Assembly (NCBI RefSeq): GCF_001931675.1
Contig: NZ_CP014839.1
Coordinates: 868,001-932,000, forward strand
DNA: 64,000 nucleotides
Source: Pandoraea thiooxydans
Lineage (GTDB): Bacteria > Pseudomonadota > Gammaproteobacteria > Burkholderiales > Burkholderiaceae
Direction: 5' to 3'
Both the position numbers and the translations under genes were made by a program. Below, piece after piece: positions 49,353 through 58,947 of this stretch. Every line of letters starts with the position of its first letter. Position 1 is the stretch's first letter. Below the pieces are notes generated by a model that searched no databases, was not told where the DNA came from, and saw nothing but the letters and a program-made list of their open reading frames with translations.

Positions 49353-49462
49353 GTGTGAAAGCCTGGAAGCCACGCGGCTTCCGATCGGCATGTCAAGCCG
49401 CCAGTACGAGGCGCGGGCGCCTCGACGGCTGCGAGCGAAACCTGGTAGCGCGAAGGTCGTCG

Positions 49463-49645
49463 CTAGGACGAGACAGCCGCGGCGATGTCCAGCAGCAGGA
49501 ACCCGACAATAAAACAACTGACGGCGGTCACAGCCACGCGCAGGAACAATTGCTCGCGCTGCTGTGCGATTCTCTCGGGCGGCAATGCGCGTTTGAACGT
49601 CCCAACCCGGCTATGCGAATGCGGAAATTCCCAGCGGATACCCAT
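49463..49645 (-). CDS. Small membrane protein (60 aa)
   Basis: A 60-residue frame with a good ribosome site (GAGG, 6 nt before ATG) and its own downstream hairpin. The N-terminal ~32 residues are soluble and basic (HSHSRVGTFKRALPPERIAQ). Residues ~34-57 form one transmembrane helix (LRVAVTAVSCFIVGFLLLDI). It matches no family I recognise. Site, terminator and helix together support a real gene. Confidence 0.6.
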   Translation of the reverse strand: MGIRWEFPHSHSRVGTFKRALPPERIAQQREQLFLRVAVTAVSCFIVGFLLLDIAAAVSS

Positions 49646-50038
49646 GGTTCACCTCGCGTGGTAAGGGCTCGACTCCACTTCAACAGCGACCGGTATTATC
49701 TGCAATCAGGGAAAACGCGGAGATGGATCGGTCTCCCAATCTTGATTGCTGCGCCGCGCGTCAGCTCGATTTGTTGCTATGCAAAATATGCTGCAGTCCG
49801 ATAAATAAACCGGGTTGGGCCGGCCATTTCCTCGAATGCGGTGGCGCAATATGCAATGTTGGGCATGCGTGCACTGCGCCGCGGCAGACTGCCAAATATG
49901 TAACCAAATCTGGAATTGGGTCGGGCGACAGGGAATTGTGCGAGCAGTGCCATCGCTGATATCGATTTCATTTTTCACGCTGCTCCGGTGATCTATGAGA
50001 GCGGTGGAAATGAAGATGCGGCGAGCGCAAATGCGGGA
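49646..50038. other. Non-coding region before tRNA-Ser(UGA)
   Basis: 393 bp, AT-richer than its surroundings, with only short, unconvincing frames. ATTATC at 49695-49700 could be the minus-strand -10 box (GATAAT) of the small membrane gene, but no -35 fits. Nothing else is seen. Confidence 0.4.
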
Positions 50039-50128
50039 TGGCGGAGGGCGTGGGATTCGAACCCACGAAGGCCGTGAAGCCTTGCCGGTTTTCAAGACCG
50101 GTGCATTCAACCGCTCTGCCAGCCCTCC
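50039..50128 (-). tRNA. tRNA-Ser (anticodon UGA)
   Basis: A 90-nt class II tRNA with encoded CCA. The 7-bp acceptor stem GGAGGGC pairs with GCCCTCC and the discriminator is G. The anticodon stem CCGGT/ACCGG encloses the loop CTTGAAA (anticodon TGA, 50092-50094), and there is a long variable arm and a normal T-arm. It reads UCA and related codons. A minus-strand TACAAT at 50138-50143 lies ~10 nt before its 5' end as a likely -10 box. Confidence 0.97.
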
Positions 50129-50200
50129 GAGGCCGCTATTGTAACCGCAAGCGCGCCGGCGGCGCGCGCGTCGCCGCTTTTTTTGCGCGTGCCGAGCGGC

Positions 50201-51403
50201 TCAGGTGGGCAGGAACAGCGCCTGCAGGTCGTTGAGAAAGCGCAGCCCGAGCGGCGTGGGGGCGATGCGGCCCGGATCGTCGACCAGCAATCCTTTGGCG
50301 ACGGCTGCGGCCAGCGGCTTGGCAATTTGGGCGACCGACAGGCCGGTGCGGTCGGCGAAGGTGTCGGTGGGCACGCCCTCGGTCAGGCGCAGGGCGTTCA
50401 GCATGAATTCGAACGGCAGTTCCTGCGCGGTGACTTCATGTTCTTCCTGCAGCGGCGTGCCGGCCGCGCACTGTGCGATGTATTGCTGCGGATGCCGGTG
50501 TCGGACCTGGCGCACGATGCGATGCGGAAACGACAGTTTGCCGTGCGCGCCGGCGCCAATGCCGAGGTAGTCGCCGAAACGCCAGTAGTTGAGGTTGTGG
50601 CGCGATTGGCGGTGCGGCTGGCCATAGGCGGACACCTCGTAATGCGCGAAGCCGGCCTCGGCAGTGCGCTGGTGGATCCATTCCTGCATGTCGGCCGAAG
50701 CATCTTCGTCTGGCAGGCTGGGCGGGTACTTGTGAAACAGCGTATTGGGTTCGAGCGTCAGGTGGTAGAGCGACAGATGCGGCGGCGCGAAGCCCAGCGC
50801 CGTCTCGACGTCCTGCCGGCATTCGGCCAGCGTCTGCGAGGGCAGCGCAAACATCAGATCCAGGTTGAAGTTGTCGAAATGACGCTGCGCGATGTCGATC
50901 GCGTGGCGGGCCTCGGCGGCATCGTGAATGCGCCCGAGCGCCTGCAGGTGGCGATCGTTGAAGCTCTGGATGCCGATCGACAGGCGGTTGACGCCACTGG
51001 CACGAAAGCTGCGGAATTTGTCCGCCTCGAAGGTGCCGGGGTTGGCTTCGAGCGTGATTTCGGCGTCGGCGTCGAGCGGCAGCAGCGCGCGGATGTCGGA
51101 GAGCAGCCGGTCGAGCCCGGCGGCCGACAGCAGGCTGGGGGTGCCGCCGCCGATGAATACAGTGTGCACCGGCCGGCCCCACACCAGCGGCAGGCTGTGT
51201 TCGAGATCCTGGCGCAGGGCGTCGAGGTAGGCCGATTCGGGGAATGCGGTGCTGCCGCCTTCGCCCTTCCACTCGTGCGAATTGAAATCGCAGTACGGGC
51301 ATTTGCGCACGCACCACGGGAAATGCACATACAGCGACAGCGGCGGCAGGGCCGGCAGCTTGAGCTGGCCGGGCCGCAGGAAATTCTGCACCGGGGTAGT
51401 CAT
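50201..51403 (-). CDS. hemW: Heme chaperone / radical SAM protein HemW
   Basis: 400 residues. The radical SAM motif C-x3-C-x2-C is seen in FPWCVRKCPYCDFNSHEW, followed by the GGTPSLL SAM contact (FIGGGTPSLLSA) and the C-terminal HemN-like domain (GAGAHGKL). HemW binds and hands over heme. It lacks the extra N-terminal features of the oxygen-independent coproporphyrinogen oxidase HemN. It follows rdgB by 2 nt, in a conserved hemW-rdgB-rph block. It starts at MTTPVQNF; the longer frame runs into rdgB. Confidence 0.95.
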   Translation of the reverse strand: MTTPVQNFLRPGQLKLPALPPLSLYVHFPWCVRKCPYCDFNSHEWKGEGGSTAFPESAYLDALRQDLEHSLPLVWGRPVHTVFIGGGTPSLLSAAGLDRLLSDIRALLPLDADAEITLEANPGTFEADKFRSFRASGVNRLSIGIQSFNDRHLQALGRIHDAAEARHAIDIAQRHFDNFNLDLMFALPSQTLAECRQDVETALGFAPPHLSLYHLTLEPNTLFHKYPPSLPDEDASADMQEWIHQRTAEAGFAHYEVSAYGQPHRQSRHNLNYWRFGDYLGIGAGAHGKLSFPHRIVRQVRHRHPQQYIAQCAAGTPLQEEHEVTAQELPFEFMLNALRLTEGVPTDTFADRTGLSVAQIAKPLAAAVAKGLLVDDPGRIAPTPLGLRFLNDLQALFLPT

Positions 51404-51405
51404 GC

Positions 51406-52017
51406 TCACGTCGTTTGCCCCAGTTTCTCGATCAGTTGGCGCAGCGCGCGCGCCCGGTGGCTGACTTCGTTTTTCACGTCGGGCGACAGTTCGGCCGCGG
51501 TCTGGCCGAGTGCCGGAATGAAAAAGTGCGGATCGTAGCCGAAGCCGTGCGTGCCGCGCGCGAGGTCGATGATCTGTCCGTCCCAGCGGCCTTCGGCGAT
51601 GATCGGCAGGGGGTCGTCGGCGCGTCGCACCAGCGCCAGCGCGCAGTAGTAGCAGGCGGTGCGCTCGCCGGCGCCCGGATGCGCGGCGAGCTGCTCGATC
51701 AGATGCGCGTTGTTGGCCGCGTCGGATTTGGTTTTGCCGACGAGGCTCGCGTAGCGCGCCGAATAGACGCCGGGCGCGCCGTGCAAGGCCGCCACGCACA
51801 AGCCGGAATCGTCGGCCAGGGCCGGCAGTCCGGTGGCGGCGCTGGCGTGACGCGCCTTGGCCAGCGCATTTTCGATAAAGGTCACGTGCGGCTCGTCCGC
51901 CTCGCTCACGCCGAGCGCGCCTTGCGGCACCAGTTCGATGCCCAGCGGCTTGAATAGCGCGTCGAATTCGCGCAGTTTGCCCGGATTGTTGGAGGCCAAT
52001 ACGATGCGGTCGAGCAT
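51406..52017 (-). CDS. rdgB: XTP/dITP pyrophosphatase RdgB
   Basis: A 203-residue HAM1-family enzyme that removes dITP, XTP and related non-canonical purine nucleotides. LASNNPGKLREF at the N-terminus, FIENALAKARHAS, ADDSGLCVAALHGAPGVYSA and THGFGYDPHFF are all intact. It lies between rph (1 nt gap) and hemW. Confidence 0.95.
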   Translation of the reverse strand: MLDRIVLASNNPGKLREFDALFKPLGIELVPQGALGVSEADEPHVTFIENALAKARHASAATGLPALADDSGLCVAALHGAPGVYSARYASLVGKTKSDAANNAHLIEQLAAHPGAGERTACYYCALALVRRADDPLPIIAEGRWDGQIIDLARGTHGFGYDPHFFIPALGQTAAELSPDVKNEVSHRARALRQLIEKLGQTT

Positions 52018-52018
52018 G

Positions 52019-52765
52019 TCAGAGCAATCCCAGGGCTTGTTTTTGCAGCTGGACGAGCTGGCCGATGCCCGTGCTGGCCAGATCCAGCAGCGTGTTGCTT
52101 TGCTCGCGGGTGAACGGCTCGCCCTCGGCGGTGCCCTGGATTTCGACGAAGCCGCCGGCGCCGGTCATGACGACGTTCATGTCGGTATCGCAATCGGAGT
52201 CTTCGAGGTAGTTCAGGTCAAGCACGGGCACGCCACGATGAATGCCCACCGACACCGCGGCGACGAAATCGCGGATCGGCGATTCGGCGAGCTGGCCGCT
52301 GGCCAGCAGTTCGCTGACCGCGTCGTGCGCCGCGACGAACGCACCGGTGATCGAGGCGGTGCGGGTGCCGCCATCGGCCTGGATCACGTCGCAGTCGAGG
52401 TGCAGCGTGCGCTGGCCGAATTTTTCCAGGTCGAACACGGCGCGCAGCGCGCGGCCGATCAGGCGCTGGATTTCCTGGGTGCGCCCGCTTTGCTTGCCGC
52501 GCGCGGCCTCGCGGTCGCCCCGCGTGTGGGTCGCGCGCGGCAGCATGCCGTACTCCGCGGTCAGCCAGCCCTGATTTTTGTCGCGCAGGAAGGGCGGCAC
52601 TTTTTCCGCCACGCTGGCGGTGCAGATGACCTTGGTCTCACCGAATTCGACCAGCACCGAGCCTTCGGCGTACTTGGTGTAGCGACGCGTGATGCGCACT
52701 GGGCGCAAGGCGTCGGCGCGGCGACCGTCGGGGCGGGTGGCGGGTGGCATTGAGGCAGATGTCAT
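52019..52765 (-). CDS. rph: Ribonuclease PH
   Basis: A 248-residue phosphorolytic 3' exonuclease for tRNA 3' trimming. [51 protein letters not shown] and [19 protein letters not shown] are the family signatures. The start at MTSASMPP fits the usual 'MT' start before the RRAD motif; MPPATRPD five codons later is possible. It is the first gene of rph-rdgB-hemW. Confidence 0.95.
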   Translation of the reverse strand: MTSASMPPATRPDGRRADALRPVRITRRYTKYAEGSVLVEFGETKVICTASVAEKVPPFLRDKNQGWLTAEYGMLPRATHTRGDREAARGKQSGRTQEIQRLIGRALRAVFDLEKFGQRTLHLDCDVIQADGGTRTASITGAFVAAHDAVSELLASGQLAESPIRDFVAAVSVGIHRGVPVLDLNYLEDSDCDTDMNVVMTGAGGFVEIQGTAEGEPFTREQSNTLLDLASTGIGQLVQLQKQALGLL

Positions 52766-52939
52766 GAAGGTGTCCGGCAAGAGAAAATAGGCCAATGGTA
52801 GCGCCAAACGCGTTGCATGCGCGCGCTGGCGAGCCGTGCCACGACGTTTCGACGGGGGCAAAACCGGAAAGTGCGATAATCGACGCTTATCAACGCTCTT
52901 CCAGGAAGCGCCGCGTGGCGGCGTTTTTCGGATTTTCCA

Positions 52940-53878
52940 ATGAAAGAAAAAAATCTTTACAGCATGACCGGCTATGCGAGCGCGACCCGCGAGATCGCGG
53001 TGGCCGGGCTCGCGGGCACTGCACACAACCTGAGCGTGTCGGTGGAGCTGCGTACCGTCAACTCGCGCTTTCTCGATTTGGCTTTCCGCATGCCGGAAGA
53101 ATGCCGGGCCTGCGAGCCGGCGCTGCGCGAGGCGCTGAGCGCGCGCCTGTCGCGCGGCAAGGTGGACATTCGCGTGAATGTGCAGCGCGGCGAGAATTTG
53201 CTCTCGGGTGAAGTCAATCGCGACACGCTGGCCCAACTTGCCGCGCTCGAGCAGCAGGTGCTGGCGGTGTTTCCCGATGCCGAGCGCATGCGCACCGGCG
53301 AAATTCTGCGCTGGCCGGGCGTGCTCGGCGAGCAGGACCTGAGCGCCGACATGCTGCGCGATGCAGTCATCGAATGCGGCAAGGCGGCGCTCGACGATCT
53401 GGTCGAAGTGCGCCAGCGCGAGGGCGCGCAGCTCAAGGTGATGCTGCTCGATCGCATCGCGAAAATGGAGGCGATTCTCGCCGGCCTGCAGCCGCTGGTG
53501 CCGGAGCTGATCGCGCGCCACCAGCAGAAAATCGTCGACCGCTTGCAGGAGGCCCTGGGGCTGGCGCTGCCCGACGGCGCGCCCGGCATCGGCAAGGAAG
53601 AAGTGGCCGAGCGGATTCGCCAGGAAGTGACGATGTACGGTGTGCGCATCGACGTGGCCGAGGAAATGACCCGGCTCGACACGCATCTGAAGGAGACGCG
53701 GCATTTGCTCGACAAGGGCGGCCAGCTCGGCAAGCGGCTCGACTTCATGATGCAGGAGCTCAATCGCGAGGCCAATACGCTGGGCTCGAAAGCCGCCTCG
53801 AAGGAGTTGGCCGATGCGTCGATGGAGCTGAAATTGTTCATCGAGCAGATGCGCGAGCAAGTGCAGAATCTGGAGTGA
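52940..53878 (+). CDS. yicC: YicC-family endoribonuclease
   Basis: A 312-residue YicC/YloC protein, characterised as an endoribonuclease involved in RNA turnover. It begins [12 protein letters not shown] and has [30 protein letters not shown], and the C-terminal DUF1732 block ([35 protein letters not shown]). It starts at ATG 52940; an alternative at MTGYAS (52964) is possible. It precedes gmk by 3 nt, as in most proteobacteria. Confidence 0.93.
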   Translation: MKEKNLYSMTGYASATREIAVAGLAGTAHNLSVSVELRTVNSRFLDLAFRMPEECRACEPALREALSARLSRGKVDIRVNVQRGENLLSGEVNRDTLAQLAALEQQVLAVFPDAERMRTGEILRWPGVLGEQDLSADMLRDAVIECGKAALDDLVEVRQREGAQLKVMLLDRIAKMEAILAGLQPLVPELIARHQQKIVDRLQEALGLALPDGAPGIGKEEVAERIRQEVTMYGVRIDVAEEMTRLDTHLKETRHLLDKGGQLGKRLDFMMQELNREANTLGSKAASKELADASMELKLFIEQMREQVQNLE

Positions 53879-53881
53879 GCG

Positions 53882-54568
53882 ATGAAGCACGAGATCAAGT
53901 ACGACACCCCGCACGAGCACCCCGAGCACCGGGATTATCCCGGCAATCTGTTCATGGTGGTGGCGCCTTCGGGCGCTGGTAAATCGACGCTGGTCAACGC
54001 GCTGCTGGCGCAGGACGCCGACATTTGCCTGTCGGTGTCGTTCACCACGCGAGCGCCGCGCCCCGGCGAGCAGGACGGCCAGGCGTATCATTTCGTGAGT
54101 GTCGAGGAATTCCTGCGGCGCCGGCGCGCGGGCGAGTTTCTCGAAAGCGCCGAGGTGCATGGCAACTATTACGCGACATCGCGCTTGTGGATCGAGGAGC
54201 AGATGAGCGAGGGCCGCGATGTGCTGCTGGAGATCGATTGGCAAGGTGCGCAGCAGGTGCGCAAGCAATTCCGTAACGCGGTGGGCGTCTTTATTTTGCC
54301 GCCGTCGATCGCGGCGCTCGAGGAGCGCCTGAAGAAGCGCGGGCAAGATGAGCCGAACGTGATCGCGCGGCGGCTGCTGGCCGCGGGCGGCGAAATGGCG
54401 CACGCGGGCGAGGCCGATTATGTGCTGATCAACGAGGAATTCGCACGTGCGCTGAGCGAGCTGCAAAGCGTGGTGACCGCCACGCGCTTGCGGGTCGCCT
54501 CGCAGCGCGCGCGTCACCAGGACCTGTTCATTCAATTGGGCATTCACTCGCCCCAAGCGACGGAATAA
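53882..54568 (+). CDS. gmk: Guanylate kinase
   Basis: A 228-residue enzyme that phosphorylates GMP to GDP. P-loop [15 protein letters not shown]-binding [21 protein letters not shown], and [16 protein letters not shown] are intact. It is about 20 residues longer than typical because of an N-terminal [18 protein letters not shown] extension. It lies between yicC and rpoZ. Confidence 0.95.
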   Translation: MKHEIKYDTPHEHPEHRDYPGNLFMVVAPSGAGKSTLVNALLAQDADICLSVSFTTRAPRPGEQDGQAYHFVSVEEFLRRRRAGEFLESAEVHGNYYATSRLWIEEQMSEGRDVLLEIDWQGAQQVRKQFRNAVGVFILPPSIAALEERLKKRGQDEPNVIARRLLAAGGEMAHAGEADYVLINEEFARALSELQSVVTATRLRVASQRARHQDLFIQLGIHSPQATE

Positions 54569-54690
54569 GCGACTGCTGCAAGGCGCACTCGCAGGCATTG
54601 CGAGCAGCAGAATTCGCAAGACTTTGAGCGGCCGGCGCGTGAACCCGCCGGCTGAGCTAAAATACGCACATCTTGAGAAGGAATACCGTT

Positions 54691-54894
54691 ATGGCCCGAA
54701 TTACCGTTGAAGACTGCCTGAAGAAAATCCCTAATCGCTTCGAACTGGCCCTTGCCGCAACCTACCGTGCGCGCCAGTTGGCGCAGGGACATACGCCGAA
54801 GGTCGACAGCAAGGACAAACCGACCGTGATTGCTTTGCGTGAAATCGCCAGCGGGCAAGTCGGCGTCGAAATGCTGAAGAAAGTCCCGGTCTAA
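54691..54894 (+). CDS. rpoZ: RNA polymerase omega subunit
   Basis: 67 residues. [20 protein letters not shown] and [16 protein letters not shown] are the omega signatures. GAGAAGGAA lies before the ATG; an in-frame ATG 18 nt earlier is discounted. It sits between gmk and spoT, the usual place. Confidence 0.96.
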   Translation: MARITVEDCLKKIPNRFELALAATYRARQLAQGHTPKVDSKDKPTVIALREIASGQVGVEMLKKVPV

Positions 54895-54951
54895 CGACTG
54901 GTCATTGCTCGCAGTCACTTCGAGGGCCGATCGACCGATGCAGGTGCAAGC

Positions 54952-57339
54952 ATGAGTACCGCGAAATCTCCGGCCCCCGATATTGCGCCGGTCGAGAAAA
55001 AGAAGAAAAGCGAAAGCTCGACCCGCCAGTACATCGATGCGCTGCTCGAGCAGTCGTATCGCCATCTTTTTGGTCCCACTGCAACACCCGAGCAGCCCCG
55101 CAAGCCGGAGGTCGTGTCGATCGCCCGCCTCAAGGGATTGCTCAGCGCATACCTGAAAAGCAGCGATCTGGCCCAGATCAAGGAAGCGTTCCATTTCAGT
55201 GACGAAGCGCATCTGGGCCAATACCGCCAAAGCGGCCAGCCTTACATCACCCATCCGGTGGCGGTGGCCGAGATCTGCGCCGAATGGAAGCTCGACCCCC
55301 AATCGGTGATGGCCGCGCTGCTGCACGACGTGATGGAAGACCAGGGCGTGACCAAGGCCGAGCTGGCCGAGCGGTTCGGCCCGAAAGTCGCCGAATTGGT
55401 CGATGGGCTGTCCAAGCTCGACAAAATGGAGTTCCGCAGTCGCGAGGAAGCGCAGGCCGAGAGCTTCCGCAAGATGCTGCTGGCGATGGCTCGCGACGTA
55501 CGGGTGATTCTCGTGAAGCTGGCCGACCGTCTGCACAATATGCGCACCCTGGGCGTGACGGCCATGGAGAAACGCCGGCGCGTGGCGCGCGAGACGCTCG
55601 ATATTTACGCGCCGATCGCGAACCGGCTGGGTTTGAACAACACCTACCGCGAACTGCAGGATCTGAGTTTCGCCAATTATTATCCGCGCCGTTATGCGAC
55701 GCTCGACAAGGCCGTCAAGGCCGCGCGCGGCAATCGCCGCGAGGTGGTCGGCAAGATTCTCGACGCGGTGCAGAAGTCGCTCAAGGAAGGCGGCGTCAAG
55801 GCCGAGGTCTACGGGCGCGAGAAGACGCTTTACAGCATCTATAACAAGATGCGGGACAAGCAGTTGTCGTTTTCGCAGGTGCTCGACGTCTACGGCTTTC
55901 GGGTAGTGGTCGACGCCAACGTGCAGTGTTACATGGCGCTCGGCATTCTGCACGGACTCTATAAGCCGGTGCCCGGCAAGTTCAAGGATTACATCGCGAT
56001 CCCGAAGCTCAACGGCTATCAATCGCTGCATACGACCCTGGTCGGGCCGTTCGGCACGCCGATCGAGTTTCAGATCCGCACGCGTCGCATGCACCAGATC
56101 GCCGAGGCCGGCGTGGCCGCGCACTGGCTCTACAAGAACGGCGGCGCGGACATGAACGATGTACAGAAGCACGCGCATCAGTGGCTGCAGTCGCTGCTCG
56201 ACATTCAAAGCGAAACGGGGGACTCCACCGAGTTTCTCGAACACGTCAAGATCGACCTGTTCCCTGACGCCGTTTATGTATTTACGCCGAAGGCGCGCAT
56301 TCTGGCGCTGCCGCGCGGCGCCACCGCACTGGACTTCGCTTATGCGGTGCACAGCGACCTGGGCAACCAGTGTGTCGCCGTGAAGGTCAACAATGAATTG
56401 CTGCCGTTGCGCACCGAGCTGAAAAACGGTGACATCGTCGAGGTCATTACCGCGCCTTACTCGAAGCCGAATCCGGCATGGCTGGGGTTCGTGCGCACCG
56501 GCAAGGCGCGCTCGGCGATTCGGCATTACCTCAAGACGATGCGCTTCGGCGAGTCGGTGCAACTGGGCGAGCGGCTGGTCGAGCAGGCGCTCAAGAGCTA
56601 CGGGCTGAACGCGGCCGAAATCAGCCAGGAGATCTGGGACAAGCTGGCGCAATGGACCGGTAACAAGGATCGCCAGGAGATCTTCGCCGACATCGGTCTG
56701 GGGCGTCGCGTCGCGGCAGTGATGGCCAAGCGTCTGGCGGTGTTGATCAGCGGCAAGGATGGCGAGAACGAGACGCTGGACGAGGCCGAGGCGCTGCGCC
56801 TGGAGGAAGCCGTCAGCGCGCCGGTGCTGATCACCGGCACCGAGGGCATGTCGGTGCAGTTCGCACCCTGCTGCCGGCCGATTCCGGGCGACAACATCAT
56901 GGGCTACATCGGCATCGGCATGGGCATGGCGATTCACACCACCGACTGCCGCGTGGCGCGCCGCATTCATCGCAAGGATCCGACGCGCTGGATCGACGTC
57001 GCGTGGTCGCCGCAACCGGGGCGGCTGTTCGACGTGGCGGTCAAGATTCTGGTCCGTCATAACCGTGGCGTGTTCGCTCGGGTAGCGGCCGACATCACCG
57101 CGTCGGACGCCAATATCGTGCACATCGCGATGGACGACGTGATGCCGCAGGAGTCCGCGCAACTGCGCTTTATCATCCAGGTGTCCGACCGCGTTCATCT
57201 GGCCAACGTGATGCGGCGCGTGCGCACCAATCCGGATGTGATTCGCGTGGCTCGCGAGCGCCCGGGCGAGCGGCATCAGGATGAGCTGCATGCCGCTCAT
57301 GCGATGCGCGTGACGCGTGACCGCGGCGGTGAGTACTGA
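54952..57339 (+). CDS. spoT: Bifunctional (p)ppGpp synthetase/hydrolase SpoT
   Basis: 795 residues. HD hydrolase domain with intact HD...ED (LLHDVMED, residues 124-130), synthetase domain (YGREKTLYSIYNKM, YGFRVVVD, KFKDYIAIPKLNGYQSLHT), TGS domain (about 440-500, FTPKARILALPRGATALDFAYAVHS in outline), helical/zinc-finger region (PCCRPIPGDNIMGYI) and C-terminal ACT domain (about 715-795). The intact HD site makes it a hydrolase-competent Rel rather than RelA. It sits behind rpoZ, with greB convergent. Confidence 0.96.
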   Translation: MSTAKSPAPDIAPVEKKKKSESSTRQYIDALLEQSYRHLFGPTATPEQPRKPEVVSIARLKGLLSAYLKSSDLAQIKEAFHFSDEAHLGQYRQSGQPYITHPVAVAEICAEWKLDPQSVMAALLHDVMEDQGVTKAELAERFGPKVAELVDGLSKLDKMEFRSREEAQAESFRKMLLAMARDVRVILVKLADRLHNMRTLGVTAMEKRRRVARETLDIYAPIANRLGLNNTYRELQDLSFANYYPRRYATLDKAVKAARGNRREVVGKILDAVQKSLKEGGVKAEVYGREKTLYSIYNKMRDKQLSFSQVLDVYGFRVVVDANVQCYMALGILHGLYKPVPGKFKDYIAIPKLNGYQSLHTTLVGPFGTPIEFQIRTRRMHQIAEAGVAAHWLYKNGGADMNDVQKHAHQWLQSLLDIQSETGDSTEFLEHVKIDLFPDAVYVFTPKARILALPRGATALDFAYAVHSDLGNQCVAVKVNNELLPLRTELKNGDIVEVITAPYSKPNPAWLGFVRTGKARSAIRHYLKTMRFGESVQLGERLVEQALKSYGLNAAEISQEIWDKLAQWTGNKDRQEIFADIGLGRRVAAVMAKRLAVLISGKDGENETLDEAEALRLEEAVSAPVLITGTEGMSVQFAPCCRPIPGDNIMGYIGIGMGMAIHTTDCRVARRIHRKDPTRWIDVAWSPQPGRLFDVAVKILVRHNRGVFARVAADITASDANIVHIAMDDVMPQESAQLRFIIQVSDRVHLANVMRRVRTNPDVIRVARERPGERHQDELHAAHAMRVTRDRGGEY

Positions 57340-57346
57340 GCGGCGG

Positions 57347-57907
57347 CTACGCCGCCAAAACCGGGTAGCTGACGTCCAGTATCTCGATTTGCTCGATGCC
57401 GCCGGGCGTGCGCAACGAAATCGTGTCGCCCACGCGTGCCTTGGTGAGCGCCCGCGCAATCGGGGATACCCAACTGACGTGACCGCGCTCGAGATCGACT
57501 TCATCGACCCCGACAATCATGATCGTATGCTCAGTGCCGGCGCCGTCCGCGTAATGGACTTGTGCTCCGAAGAAAACCTGGTCCTGGTTTTCCTGGCGCC
57601 GTGTATCGACGACTTCGGCCAGGTCCAGCCGCTTGGTGAGAAAGCGAATGCGCCGATCGATTTCACGCAGCCGGCGCTTGCCGTAGATGTAGTCGCCATT
57701 CTCCGAGCGATCGCCGTTCGAAGCGGCCCACGATACGATGCGCACGACTTCGGGGCGCTCGACGTCGATCAGATGCAGCAGTTCGTCCTTCAGGCGCTGA
57801 TAGCCGGCCGGCGTGATGTAATTCTTCGCGCCGGCCGGGATTTCCGGCGCAGCGATTTCCAGATCGTCGTCGTCGTTATCGTTCTCTTTGACAAAAGCTT
57901 TGTTCAT
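57347..57907 (-). CDS. greB: Transcription elongation factor GreB
   Basis: 186 residues. It has an N-terminal coiled coil (ITPAGYQRLKDELLHL, SENGDYIYGKRRLREIDRR, with the acidic tip residues) and a C-terminal FKBP-like domain (FFGAQVHYADGAGTEHTIMIVG). It rescues backtracked RNA polymerase. A ~25-residue acidic N-terminal extension (KENDNDDDDLE) is typical of betaproteobacterial GreB. It is convergent with spoT (7 bp apart). Confidence 0.95.
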   Translation of the reverse strand: MNKAFVKENDNDDDDLEIAAPEIPAGAKNYITPAGYQRLKDELLHLIDVERPEVVRIVSWAASNGDRSENGDYIYGKRRLREIDRRIRFLTKRLDLAEVVDTRRQENQDQVFFGAQVHYADGAGTEHTIMIVGVDEVDLERGHVSWVSPIARALTKARVGDTISLRTPGGIEQIEILDVSYPVLAA

Positions 57908-57937
57908 GGTATCCGGGCTTGCAATTCAACGGCTAAC

Positions 57938-57965
57938 TGAACAATTATAGGATGCGGTTTACAAT
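57938..57965 (+). promoter_or_regulatory. Candidate promoter of the pirin gene
   Basis: TGAACA, a 16-bp spacer and TACAAT lie 22 bp before the pirin ATG, in the greB/pirin divergent gap. The -35 matches 4 of 6. Confidence 0.45.
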
Positions 57966-57986
57966 CCTCGCCTCTGGGAGCTCGAT

Positions 57987-58868
57987 ATGACTCAACCTTT
58001 TCTGGCCGTGCTCAAGCCTCACACCAGCGACATCGGTGCGTTTACAGTACAGCGCTCGTTGCCCGGCATGCCTTTCAAAACGGTCGGGCCGTTCATTTTC
58101 TTCGACCATATGGGCCCGGCCACGCTGAGCGCGGGGCAGGGCATGGACGTGCGTCCGCATCCGCATATCGGCCTGGCGACCGTCACCTATCTGTTCGACG
58201 GTGAAATCATGCACCGCGACAGCCTGGGAAGCGAGCAGCGCATCCGCCCGGGCGATGTCAACTGGATGACCGCCGGGCGCGGCATCGTGCACTCGGAACG
58301 CACGCCGGGCGATGTGCGCGAGTCGGGCGGGCCGGTGCACGGCATACAGACCTGGGTCGCGTTGCCGCGCGCGGACGAAGAAACCGACCCGTCGTTCTCG
58401 CATCATCCAGCTGCAACACTGCCCGAGATCGAGCTGCCGGGGGTGCGCCTGCGCGTGATTGCCGGCACTGCCTACGGCCGCCAGTCGCCGGTGCGGGTTT
58501 TTTCCGGCACGCTTTACGTGGCCGTCGAGATGCAGGCGGGAGCGTCGTTCGACGTGCCGCCCGAGCATGCCGAGCGGGGCCTGTACGTGGTCGATGGCGA
58601 CGTGACGGTCGATGGCCAGACGCTGCCGCCGCAGCGCCTGGGCGTGCTCGCGCCCGAACAGACCGTGACCGTCGCCGCGGCGCCCGGCAGTGCGGCCCGC
58701 CTGATGTTGCTCGGCGGCGAGCCGGTCGATGGCGAGCGCTACATCTGGTGGAATTTCGTCTCGTCCGATCGCGCCCGCATCGAAGCGGCCAAGGCCGACT
58801 GGCAGGCGCAGCGCATGGGGCAGGTGCCCGGCGAGACTGAATGGATCCCGCTGCCGGAGCGCCGCTGA
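57987..58868 (+). CDS. Pirin family bicupin protein
   Basis: A 293-residue pirin-like protein. The N-terminal cupin has DHMGPATLSAGQGMDVRPHPHIGLATVTYL (in outline) with the His-x-His metal ligands (HPHIG) and MTAGRGIVHSE; the C-terminal cupin is also present. Bacterial pirins have quercetinase or regulatory roles; the role here is unknown. It is divergent from greB. Confidence 0.93.
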   Translation: MTQPFLAVLKPHTSDIGAFTVQRSLPGMPFKTVGPFIFFDHMGPATLSAGQGMDVRPHPHIGLATVTYLFDGEIMHRDSLGSEQRIRPGDVNWMTAGRGIVHSERTPGDVRESGGPVHGIQTWVALPRADEETDPSFSHHPAATLPEIELPGVRLRVIAGTAYGRQSPVRVFSGTLYVAVEMQAGASFDVPPEHAERGLYVVDGDVTVDGQTLPPQRLGVLAPEQTVTVAAAPGSAARLMLLGGEPVDGERYIWWNFVSSDRARIEAAKADWQAQRMGQVPGETEWIPLPERR

Positions 58869-58947
58869 AGGGCGACGCGGCGGCGACGGCTGGCGAATTG
58901 CGAAACGGCAGCTTTGAATTATTTTTTCGCAAGGCAATGGAGTGTTC

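Noticed and set aside
49157-49804. A 215-residue + frame downstream of the deaminase gene
   Set aside because: It runs through the terminator and over the minus-strand small membrane gene and has no domain.
50159-50184. GCGGCG/CGCCGC hairpin with T7 between tRNA-Ser and hemW, considered as a terminator
   Set aside because: The T-tract lies on the + strand, where no upstream transcript exists. Both neighbouring genes are on the minus strand, where no T-tract follows.
54544-57516. A 990-residue open frame on the minus strand opposite spoT and rpoZ
   Set aside because: It is fully antisense to well-conserved genes, His/Arg/Ala-rich like other high-GC shadow frames, and has no motif of its own.
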